Origin: TMP-24 sp964600685
Lineage (GTDB): Bacteria; Pseudomonadota; Alphaproteobacteria; Rhodobacterales; Rhodobacteraceae
Assembly (NCBI GenBank): GCA_964600685.1
Contig: CAZRKU010000130.1
Coordinates: forward strand, 1-6,528
DNA: 6,528 nucleotides
Reading direction: 5' to 3'
Part shown: positions 1-5,286 of the stretch, one piece after another
Numbering within the stretch: position 1 is the first letter of the stretch
Layout of the letters: every line of letters begins with the position of its first letter
Notes under the pieces: model-generated
What the model saw: only the letters and a program-made list of their open reading frames with translations
Databases searched by the model: none
Told to the model about the DNA's origin: nothing
Position numbers and translations under genes: made by a program

Positions 1-187
1 GCCCAAGGGCGTGGATTATGTGATCCCCGGCAATGACGACGCGGCACGCGCCATCGCGCTTTACTGCGATCTCGTCAGCCGTGCGGCGCTTGACGGCATG
101 ACCGCCCAGATGGGTGCGGCGGGCGTTGACCTTGGCGCGCTGACCGAGGCCCCGGCCGAGATCATGGGCGAAGAGGCCAGCGCCTGA
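1..187 (+). CDS. rpsB: 30S ribosomal protein S2, C-terminal end (5' partial)
   Basis: This is the last 61 codons of the S2 protein of the small ribosomal subunit, read from base 2 to a TGA at 185-187. The visible start, PKGVDYVIPGNDDAARAIAL, matches the conserved C-terminal part of S2, in which a VDYxIPGNDDA-type segment precedes the last helix. It is followed by a short acidic and alanine-rich tail ending in EEASA. The frame is open from the window edge, so the gene starts upstream. Directly followed on the same strand by tsf, it forms the rpsB-tsf pair found in most bacteria, with a 100-base spacer. The identification rests on both the protein segment and the neighbour. No defect is visible. 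Confidence 0.95.
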   Translation, partial: PKGVDYVIPGNDDAARAIALYCDLVSRAALDGMTAQMGAAGVDLGALTEAPAEIMGEEASA

Positions 188-197
188 GGATCGGGCA

Positions 198-215
198 GGG
201 GGCGCGACCGCCCCC
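198..215 (+). promoter_or_regulatory. First hairpin in the rpsB-tsf spacer
   Basis: Perfect 7-bp arms GGGGGCG (198-204) and CGCCCCC (209-215) enclose the 4-base loop CGAC, starting 10 bases after the rpsB stop. No U-run follows, so it is not a standard intrinsic terminator. It may slow or partly stop transcription, or protect the 3' end of rpsB mRNA after processing. That role is inference; the fold itself is plain in the sequence. Confidence 0.55.
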
Positions 216-231
216 CGTCACTCAGGTTTCA

Positions 232-257
232 TCGGGCGGGGATATGTCCCCGCCTGA
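232..257 (+). promoter_or_regulatory. Second hairpin in the rpsB-tsf spacer
   Basis: Arms 232-242 (TCGGGCGGGGA) and 247-257 (TCCCCGCCTGA) pair over 11 positions, 10 Watson-Crick and one G-U, around the loop TATG. It lies 30 bases before the tsf start and 18 bases before the tsf ribosome binding site (AGAGGAG, 274-280), leaving that site free. With the hairpin at 198-215 it makes a double stem between two genes that are usually co-transcribed. No U-tract follows. Confidence 0.6.
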
Positions 258-287
258 CCCATTCACAAGTCCTAGAGGAGAGCGGTC

Positions 288-1190
288 ATGACGATCACCG
301 CGAGCATGGTGAAAGAACTGCGCGAAGCCACCGGCGCAGGGATGATGGATGCCAAGAAGGCGCTGACCGAAACCGGCGGCGACATGGAAGCGGCCGTCGA
401 CTGGCTGCGCACCAAGGGCCTGGCGAAAGCCGCCAAGAAGGCCGACCGCGTTGCCGCCGAAGGGCTGATCGGCGTGGCGGTGCGCGACGGGCGCGGCGTG
501 GCGATCGAGCTGAACTCGGAAACCGATTTCGTGGCCAAGAACGCCGACTTCCAGGCGCTGGTGCGCGAAATCTCGAACGTGGCGCTGGAAACGGCGGATT
601 CGGTCGAGGTGTTGCATCAGACGCATCTGAACGGCAAGCCCGTGTCCGAAGTGTTGACCGACGCCATTGCGCGCATCGGCGAGAACATGACGTTGCGCCG
701 GATGCACGTTCTGGAAGGCGACTCGATCGTGCATTACGTGCACAACGCCGCTGCGGACGGCATGGGCAAGATCGGCGTTCTGGTGGCGCTGAAGGGCAAG
801 GATGCGGGCATCGGCAAGCAGATCGCCATGCACATCGCCGCCGCCAGCCCGATGGCGCTGTCGGAAGCCCAGCTTGACCCGGTCGTGGTCGAGCGGGAGC
901 GCACCGTCCAGACCCAGAAGGCGCTTGAGGAAAACGCCACCTCCTCCAAGCCGAAGCCCGAGGCGGTGATCCAGAACAACATCATCCCGGGCCGGATGAA
1001 GAAGTTCCTCGAAGAAGTCACCCTTCTGAACCAGAAGTTCGTGATGAATCCCGAGATTACCGTCGAACAGGCCGCCAAGGACGCGGGCGTGGAGATCACA
1101 GGCTTCGTGCGCGTGGTCGTCGGCGAAGGGATCGAGAAGAAGGAAGAGGACTTCGCCGCCGAAGTCGCCAAGACCCTTCAGGGCGCCTGA
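288..1190 (+). CDS. tsf: Translation elongation factor Ts
   Basis: EF-Ts is the cytoplasmic guanine-nucleotide exchange factor that releases GDP from EF-Tu. The 300-residue product has the full family layout. The N-terminal UBA-like domain (about residues 3-50, with ASMVKELREATGAGMMDAKK and a GGDMEAAVDWLR segment) is followed by the core with the hallmark NSETDFVAKN stretch near residue 76-85, which contacts the EF-Tu G domain. The second core repeat and a coiled-coil-like region come next, and the C-terminal module ends the protein. The ATG at 288 is well supported by AGAGGAG at 274-280, seven bases upstream. It follows rpsB and is closed by the terminator at 1213-1241, so the rpsB-tsf transcript most likely ends here. 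Length and motifs are normal for alphaproteobacteria. Confidence 0.98.
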   Translation: MTITASMVKELREATGAGMMDAKKALTETGGDMEAAVDWLRTKGLAKAAKKADRVAAEGLIGVAVRDGRGVAIELNSETDFVAKNADFQALVREISNVALETADSVEVLHQTHLNGKPVSEVLTDAIARIGENMTLRRMHVLEGDSIVHYVHNAAADGMGKIGVLVALKGKDAGIGKQIAMHIAAASPMALSEAQLDPVVVERERTVQTQKALEENATSSKPKPEAVIQNNIIPGRMKKFLEEVTLLNQKFVMNPEITVEQAAKDAGVEITGFVRVVVGEGIEKKEEDFAAEVAKTLQGA

Positions 1191-1212
1191 GCGTCACAAA
1201 TGCTCAAGGATG

Positions 1213-1241
1213 AGAGGGGCACCGGTTTCGGTGCCCTTTTT
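1213..1241 (+). terminator. Intrinsic terminator of rpsB-tsf
   Basis: An 8-bp stem, GGGCACCG (1217-1224) against CGGTGCCC (1229-1236), with a GTTT loop is followed directly by TTTTT (1237-1241). The upstream bases AGAG can extend the stem into the T-run. It lies 22 bases after the tsf stop, on the correct strand. Confidence 0.92.
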
Positions 1242-1268
1242 CGTTTGGGCGCGCGTGTCCGGCGGGCC

Positions 1269-1304
1269 AAACAAAAACGGTGCGGTTCATCACGAACCGC
1301 ACCG
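1269..1304 (-). terminator. Intrinsic terminator for the minus-strand luxR transcript
   Basis: CGGTGCGGTTC (1278-1288) and GAACCGCACCG (1294-1304) form a perfect 11-bp stem with a 5-base loop. Read on the minus strand it is followed by TTTTTGTTT (1277 down to 1269). The plus-strand exit has no T-run, so it acts on minus-strand transcription. It lies about 240 bases beyond the stop of the luxR-type gene at 1548, so that gene has a long 3' untranslated region, or a separate small RNA ends here. Confidence 0.88.
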
Positions 1305-1547
1305 CCTTAAGCGCGCCGCACCTGTTGGGGATGAGGACAGGCGCCACTTGGAGAAATGTGCCCGAGCAGAAAAACCCTGACACATCCGATCCGGTTTCCC
1401 GGTCGGCCGCGTCGCAACGAGAATACGAAGCTTTGCGACCCGTCGTTCCCGGCTTTCGCCACCACTCACGGAACATCGTCAATAGTCGCAATTTACGCAG
1501 CGTAAAGACAGTAGGGAAATCCTTACCTCGACATCCCCGCAGGCCCT
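1305..1547 (-). other. Gene-free structured stretch between luxR stop and its terminator
   Basis: No coding sequence is convincing here. The open frames across it on either strand are out of phase with luxR, rich in Arg, Pro and Cys, and lack a ribosome binding site. The stretch does hold structure: GTCGCAA at 1411-1417 pairs with TTGCGAC at 1433-1439 (15-base loop), GTCGCAA recurs at 1485-1491, and a palindrome sits at 1492-1506. Together with the strong terminator at its end it could be a 3' untranslated region or a small RNA. I cannot recognise a known RNA family. Confidence 0.4.
1492..1506. repeat. Palindrome TTTACG-CAG-CGTAAA
   Basis: Two perfect 6-bp arms surround a 3-base centre, 41 bases downstream of the luxR stop codon. 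It is AT-richer than its surroundings, the usual look of a protein binding site, but no promoter is evident beside it. Its function is unknown. Confidence 0.45.
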
Positions 1548-2342
1548 TCAGGCAAGGCGCAGTTCGGGCACGACGAAGATCTGATTGCGGAAGGACGCCA
1601 TCAGGACCGCCTGTGCCGTGGTTTCGACATCGAGCACCTCGCGCGCCAGCCGCAGGTGCTTTTCCACGGTCGCCGGGGTCAGCCCCATGATGATCGCGAT
1701 GTCCTGCGTCGTCTTGCCGTCGCCCACCCATTCGAGCGCCTCGCGCTGGCGCGCCGTGAGGGTCTTGCGCGACAGGTAGGGCAGGGCCGAGATGCGCAGG
1801 TGGCAGACATTGTTCAACACGTTGATTTCACGGCCATTTTCTGCCCAGATATCTTCGACATCGGCCTGCATCAGCCCGGCGCGTGCGCAAAGGCCGATGC
1901 CGCCCTTCGCGCGGACCGACACTTCGCGAAAGCCGATCGAGTAACCGGCGACCACGCCGAACTTCCGGTTCAGGTCGATCACCCGGCGCTCGTCCGACGT
2001 CACGCTGGGCGAACGCATGCGTTCCTGCACCAGGCACCAGGACTGCGCGCCGACATGATTGGCCGCCCAGCGCACCATCGGCGCGGCGCGGTACAACCCC
2101 CCGTTGACGTATTGCCTGACATAGTCGGGGTGATGATTGGTCAGGATGAGGGAATCATCGATGCTGCTCAGGGCATTCGGCGGCTTGAACCGCGTGAAGC
2201 CATAAAGCAGCCGATCGAACCCGAAGGATGCCATCTTTGTGGTGTGCAGGCCCCAGATCTCTTCGATGGTCGTGGCGCGCAGCACCTGATCGAGATAGTC
2301 GATGCCGGTTTCCGTCGCGCTGTCGGCTGCTGGCGTCGTCAT
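1548..2342 (-). CDS. LuxR-family regulator with autoinducer-binding-like domain (solo, altered pocket)
   Basis: A 264-residue transcription factor with the quorum-sensing LuxR layout: an N-terminal autoinducer-binding-like domain (about 20-170) and a C-terminal LuxR helix-turn-helix (about 194-250, LTARQREALEWVGDGKTTQDIA then TPATVEKHLRLAREVL). A gap-free alignment to TraR as I recall it places H70, Y74, Y78, A87, P88 and W102 at TraR Y53, W57, Y61, D70, P71 and W85. The Asp that holds the AHL amide is therefore Ala, and Trp57 is Tyr. The domain is intact, but its ligand may be a different molecule or none. No AHL synthase gene is nearby. It is divergent from the FAD oxidoreductase gene, which may be its target. 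The ATG at 2342 has only a weak upstream GGGTGA. The stop is TGA at 1550-1548, and its transcript probably ends at 1269-1304. Confidence 0.9.
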   Translation of the reverse strand: MTTPAADSATETGIDYLDQVLRATTIEEIWGLHTTKMASFGFDRLLYGFTRFKPPNALSSIDDSLILTNHHPDYVRQYVNGGLYRAAPMVRWAANHVGAQSWCLVQERMRSPSVTSDERRVIDLNRKFGVVAGYSIGFREVSVRAKGGIGLCARAGLMQADVEDIWAENGREINVLNNVCHLRISALPYLSRKTLTARQREALEWVGDGKTTQDIAIIMGLTPATVEKHLRLAREVLDVETTAQAVLMASFRNQIFVVPELRLA

Positions 2343-2408
2343 GGGCGGTCACCCGACGCAAGTTCGGAGGATACAAAGAAAATCTGGCCGAAATCTGCGC
2401 TGGCCATT

Positions 2409-2424
2409 GCAATTCCCGCAATTC
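2409..2424. repeat. Direct repeat GCAATTC x2, 9-bp period
   Basis: GCAATTC occurs at 2409-2415 and again at 2418-2424, separated by CC, in the spacer between the divergent luxR and FAD genes. ATTGC (2406-2410) and GCAAT (2418-2422) also form an inverted pair around it. Such closely phased repeats can bind a regulator, but no promoter hexamers are clear enough to place it. Confidence 0.4.
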
Positions 2425-2445
2425 ATCCCCGAATGTCTACCTGCC

Positions 2446-2460
2446 ATGGTTCTGAACCAT
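2446..2460. promoter_or_regulatory. Perfect 15-bp palindrome in the luxR/FAD-oxidoreductase divergent spacer
   Basis: ATGGTTC-T-GAACCAT has two perfect 7-bp arms with a 1-base centre. It lies 104 bases before the luxR ATG and 74 bases before the FAD gene ATG, the usual place for an operator serving one or both divergent genes. It does not match the canonical lux box (CTG-N10-CAG core), which agrees with the divergent nature of the adjacent LuxR protein. The binding protein is unknown; the adjacent regulator is the first candidate. Confidence 0.55.
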
Positions 2461-2533
2461 TGTCGAGACGGCGCACATTTCCTAAGGGTGCATTGCAAAC
2501 AGCTTGTCACAATCTTGTGGTGAAAGGATGGCG

Positions 2534-3712
2534 ATGTCGGATTGGGATGTGATCATTGCGGGCGGTGCCGTCACCGGCTCATCCGCCGCCTGGTGGCTTC
2601 TGGGCGCGCAGCCCGGCCTCAGGGTTCTGGTGGTCGAACCCGACCCGACCTATGCCAAGGCCGCCACCGCGCTGTCGGTCGCCTCGGTGCGCGGGCAGTT
2701 TTCCAACCCGGTGAATGTGGAAATCTCGCGCTTTGGCGTCGACTTCATCCGTCACTTCGGCGACCGGATCGGGCCGGAGGGCGGGGTGCCCTCGCTCGGG
2801 CTCAAGGAAAACGGCTATCTGTTCCTGACCGGCACGCTAAGCGGCGCCGCGGTGATGGAGGAACTGGCCGCCATGCAGCGCGGGCTTGGGGCCACGACCC
2901 GCGTGCTTGATCCGGCGGAGCTGAAGGCGCGTTACCCCTGGATGAACGTCGACGATGTCGTGGCGGGCAGTCTGGGATCGGGCGATGAGGGCTGGTTCGA
3001 CAACATGGGCCTGCTGAACGGTTTTCGCAACGGCGCACGGGCGCGGGGCGCGACCTACCGACGCGACAGCGTGGCCGGGCTGGAGATGCAGGGCGACCGG
3101 GTCGTTGCGGTCAACCTCGCCGAAGGCGGGCGGGTGACGTGCGATGCCTTCCTGAACGCCGCCGGCACGGCCTCAACCGGGATATGCCGGATGGCCGGGC
3201 TGGAGTTCCCGGTCGAGCCGCGCAAGCGCACGGTCTTCGTCGTCGACGCGCCGAACGCGCGCCACCCTGAAGCCCCGCTGATCATCGACCATTCCGGCAT
3301 TTACCTGCGCCCCGAACACGGCCAGTGGATCACCGCCACCGTGCCCGACGATGACGGCCCCTGCGCGCGTGACGACTGGGAGCCGGATCATGCCCAGTTC
3401 GAGGATCTGATCTGGCCGCGCCTCTATCAGCGTGCCGAAGGGTTCGACGCGGTCAAGGTCACGCGGCTTTGGGTCGGGCACTACGATTACAACCGGCTTG
3501 ACCAGAACGCGGTCCTCGGCCGCTGGCCGGGCACCGCGAACTTCTACATCGCCGCCGGATTTTCGGGCCACGGGCTGCAACAGGCCCCGGCCGTCGGGCG
3601 CGGGCTGTCAGAGGTCATTCTGACCGGCAGCTGGCAGACGCTGGACCTGTCGCCCCTGGGCGCGGAGCGGATCATCGCGAACCGCCCGTTCCTGGAACGT
3701 GCAGTGGTCTAG
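2534..3712 (+). CDS. FAD-dependent oxidoreductase, DAO family, FOXRED1-like
   Basis: A flavoprotein of the D-amino-acid oxidase/glycine-sarcosine oxidase family, 392 residues from the chosen start. The N-terminus has a beta-alpha-beta FAD fold (DVIIAGGAVTGSSAAWWL, about 5-21) with E34 at the end of the second strand for the ribose. The second Gly of the usual GxGxxG is Ala, as in other members with GGAxxGSS. The C-terminal motifs GHYDYNRLDQNAVLG (about 315-329) and GFSGHGLQQAP (342-352) closely resemble mitochondrial FOXRED1, a complex I assembly factor related to sarcosine and dimethylglycine dehydrogenases. The substrate cannot be read from sequence; an amine or N-methyl amino acid is plausible. 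ATG 2534 is chosen because GAAAGGA (2522-2528) lies five bases upstream. ATG 2528 and TTG 2504 are in frame but worse placed. It is divergent from luxR and convergent with the MBL gene, 31 bases apart. Confidence 0.9.
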   Translation: MSDWDVIIAGGAVTGSSAAWWLLGAQPGLRVLVVEPDPTYAKAATALSVASVRGQFSNPVNVEISRFGVDFIRHFGDRIGPEGGVPSLGLKENGYLFLTGTLSGAAVMEELAAMQRGLGATTRVLDPAELKARYPWMNVDDVVAGSLGSGDEGWFDNMGLLNGFRNGARARGATYRRDSVAGLEMQGDRVVAVNLAEGGRVTCDAFLNAAGTASTGICRMAGLEFPVEPRKRTVFVVDAPNARHPEAPLIIDHSGIYLRPEHGQWITATVPDDDGPCARDDWEPDHAQFEDLIWPRLYQRAEGFDAVKVTRLWVGHYDYNRLDQNAVLGRWPGTANFYIAAGFSGHGLQQAPAVGRGLSEVILTGSWQTLDLSPLGAERIIANRPFLERAVV

Positions 3713-3743
3713 AAGGCTGGGCCGAAACCGGGCAGGGGCCGCT

Positions 3744-4628
3744 TCACAACCCGTTCACCGGCACTTTCAGGAAGGTGTGCCCGTCTTCATCGGCGGGCGG
3801 CATCTGACCGGCCCGCATGTTCACCTGAAGCGAGGGGATGATCAGTTTGGGCATCCCCAGCGTCTTGTCGCGGGCTTCGCGCATCGCAATGAATTCCTCT
3901 TCGGACTTGCCGCTGACATGGACATTGCGCTGTTTTTCTTCGCCCACAGTCGTTTCCCAGGCGTAGGTGTCGCGTCCCGGCGCCTTGTAGTCGTGGCAGA
4001 CGAAAATCCGCGTCTCGTCGGGCAGGGTCAGGATCTTCTGGATCGACGCATAGAGGGCTTCCGCCGATCCGCCGGGAAAGTCGCAGCGCGCCGTGCCGAA
4101 ATCCGGCATGAACAGCGTATCGCCCACGAAGGCCGCATCGCCGACCACATAGGTCATGCAGGCCGGCGTATGGCCCGGCGTATGCAGGACGCGGCCGGTC
4201 AAGCCACCGACCGTAAATGTGTCACCATCGCGGAAAAGCTGATCAAACTGGCTGCCGTCGCGCTGAAACTCGGTGCCTTCGTTGAAAATCTTGCCGAACG
4301 TATCTTGCACCACCGTGATGTTGGCGCCGATCCCGATCCGGCCGCCGAGCTGTTGCTGAATGTAGGGCGCGGCCGACAGATGATCGGCATGGACATGGGT
4401 TTCCAGGATCCACTCGACCGTCAGGCCGGCCTTCTGGACATGGGCAATCACTGCATCCGCCGAGCGCGTATCGGTGCGGCCAGAGGAATAGTCGAAGTCC
4501 AGGACCGAATCGACAATGGAGCAGGCACTGCTGTGCGGGTCTTTGACCAGAAAGGTGACGGTATTGGTCGCTTCATCAAAAAATCCTGTCACTTCAGGAT
4601 GTTGCGCGATGTTTTCTTGCGTCGACAT
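3744..4628 (-). CDS. MBL-fold hydrolase, Blh/ETHE1-type probable persulfide dioxygenase
   Basis: A metallo-beta-lactamase-fold protein of 294 residues. The metal-binding residues are visible: THVHADH (H78, H80, D82, H83), H153 in HTPGHTPAC, D170 in GDTLF and H212 in CHDY. The segments ADHLSAAPYI, VVQDTFGKIFN, MPDFGTARCDFPGG and the WETTVGEE/NVHV region match the Blh branch of the ETHE1 persulfide dioxygenase group. ETHE1-type enzymes use one iron to oxidise glutathione persulfide to sulfite in sulfide detoxification. The substrate is inferred from family; glyoxalase-II-like activity is the main alternative. The start is ATG 4628, with GAAAGGA (4642-4636) seven bases upstream; an in-frame ATG at 4634 is too close to that site, and the extension to 4685 would overlap the promoter. 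No rhodanese, sqr or bigR gene is visible beside it. It has its own promoter (4658-4685). Confidence 0.88.
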   Translation of the reverse strand: MSTQENIAQHPEVTGFFDEATNTVTFLVKDPHSSACSIVDSVLDFDYSSGRTDTRSADAVIAHVQKAGLTVEWILETHVHADHLSAAPYIQQQLGGRIGIGANITVVQDTFGKIFNEGTEFQRDGSQFDQLFRDGDTFTVGGLTGRVLHTPGHTPACMTYVVGDAAFVGDTLFMPDFGTARCDFPGGSAEALYASIQKILTLPDETRIFVCHDYKAPGRDTYAWETTVGEEKQRNVHVSGKSEEEFIAMREARDKTLGMPKLIIPSLQVNMRAGQMPPADEDGHTFLKVPVNGL

Positions 4629-4657
4629 GCCCATTTCCTTTCGCTGCCTGTCCCGAA

Positions 4658-4685
4658 AATATACGAACGGCATAACACATTTCAA
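4658..4685 (-). promoter_or_regulatory. Sigma-70-type promoter of the MBL hydrolase gene
   Basis: On the minus strand TTGAAA (4685-4680) and TATATT (4663-4658) are separated by 16 bases, each matching five of six consensus positions. Transcription would start near 4651, giving a leader of about 23 bases before ATG 4628 that includes the GAAAGGA ribosome binding site. It lies in an AT-rich island in otherwise GC-rich DNA. No experiment supports it here; the judgement is by hexamer match and spacing. Confidence 0.65.
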
Positions 4686-4704
4686 GTCATGAATATGTAT
4701 GCCG
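4668..4704. promoter_or_regulatory. Nested palindromes over the -35 of the MBL gene (candidate repressor operator)
   Basis: The outer arms CGGCATA (4668-4674) and TATGCCG (4698-4704) are perfect 7-bp inverted repeats. Inside, ACAT (4677-4680)/ATGT (4695-4698) and TTCA (4681-4684)/TGAA (4690-4693) make a second, imperfect palindrome covering the -35 hexamer. ATTT-N8-GAAT (4679-4694) differs by one base from the ATTC-N8-GAAT motif I recall for SqrR, the persulfide-responsive ArsR-family repressor of Rhodobacter. A repressor here would block the promoter. The identity of the protein is inference. Confidence 0.5.
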
Positions 4705-4722
4705 CTTGATCGGGGCAGGGGA

Positions 4723-5277
4723 TCAGCCGTGCCGCCATTTTATCGAACAGCCGATCGAGGCGAGCTGATCCTTCGGCCCTGCGCCGGTGTGCGCCACTTG
4801 CAGCATAGCCTCGAAAAGTTCCCGGCGCGCGTCGGACGGGCCGGGAAGGCGGCCGGACGCGTCGATGCGTCCGCGATATTGCAGCCCAAGCGCGGCATTG
4901 TAGCCGAAGAAATCCGGCGTGCAGGCCGCACCATAGGCCCGCGCGACATCCTGCGTCTCGTCGAAGAGATAAGGAAACGGAAAGGCCCGGTCGCGCGCCA
5001 GGGTGCGCATCCGCTCGGGCCCGTCCTCGGGATAGGCGACCGGATCGTTCGCCGAGATCGCGGCCACACCGATGCCCATGGTTCTCAGGTCGCGCGCATC
5101 GCGCAGGATGCGGTCCAGCACTGCCATCACATAGGGGCAGTGGTTGCAGATGAACATGATCAGCGCGCCGCGCGGCCCGGTTACATCCTTCAGCGACCAG
5201 ATGCGTCCCTCGGTATCAGCGAGCGCAAAGTCGGGCGCTTTCCGGCCGAAGTCACAAAACGGGGCTGTCACAGCCAT
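4723..5277 (-). CDS. Thioredoxin-fold redoxin-domain protein with CNHCPY motif
   Basis: A 184-residue protein of the AhpC/TSA-redoxin part of the thioredoxin superfamily, probably cytoplasmic since no signal peptide is visible. It opens with APDFALADTEGRIWSL, the usual peroxiredoxin/redoxin entry. It then has the redox motif CNHCPYV (C44, C47), ISANDPVAYPEDGPERM, and a cis-Pro loop preceded by Cys (C119-T120-P121). A conserved-looking SIGCSIKW (C177) lies near the C-terminus. This matches the family annotated as thioredoxin family protein in many proteobacteria; it resembles ResA/TlpA in fold but lacks their anchor. Four further features suggest disulfide or thiol exchange, but the partner is unknown. 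ATG 5277 has AGGAGG at 5288-5283, five bases upstream, which overlaps the rpe stop codon. It is therefore translated from the rpe transcript, with nine bases between the genes. Confidence 0.88.
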   Translation of the reverse strand: MAVTAPFCDFGRKAPDFALADTEGRIWSLKDVTGPRGALIMFICNHCPYVMAVLDRILRDARDLRTMGIGVAAISANDPVAYPEDGPERMRTLARDRAFPFPYLFDETQDVARAYGAACTPDFFGYNAALGLQYRGRIDASGRLPGPSDARRELFEAMLQVAHTGAGPKDQLASIGCSIKWRHG

Positions 5278-5286
5278 GGCCGCCTC

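Noticed and set aside
198..257. Intrinsic terminator between rpsB and tsf
   Set aside because: Both stems lack a following T-run and tsf has no evident promoter of its own, so full termination is unlikely.
222..833. Minus-strand open frame of 203 codons opposite tsf
   Set aside because: It lies wholly against a certain gene, is rich in His, Arg and Gln as antisense frames of GC-rich genes are, and has no recognisable domain.
1280..1690. Plus-strand open frame of 136 codons after tsf
   Set aside because: It starts inside the minus-strand terminator stem, is Arg/Pro-rich, overlaps luxR, and has no ribosome binding site.
1204..1731. Minus-strand open frame of 175 codons across the luxR 3' end and both terminators
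   Set aside because: It overlaps the luxR HTH coding region in another phase, runs through two terminators, and has no ribosome binding site or family resemblance.
2446..2460. Canonical lux box
   Set aside because: It lacks the CTG-N10-CAG core and the 18-20 bp length expected; it is kept only as an unassigned palindrome.
2504..2533. Earlier TTG (2504) or ATG (2528) start for the FAD oxidoreductase
   Set aside because: The TTG has no ribosome binding site at a fitting distance, and the 2528 ATG overlaps the last base of GAAAGGA; ATG 2534 has correct spacing and begins right before the FAD fold.
1656..2552. Plus-strand open frame of 298 codons opposite luxR
   Set aside because: It is antisense to a clear LuxR gene, has composition typical of a shadow frame, and overlaps the start of the FAD oxidoreductase gene.
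3699..4709. Plus-strand open frame of 336 codons opposite the MBL gene
   Set aside because: It mirrors the metallohydrolase coding sequence, which has all its metal-binding motifs on the minus strand.
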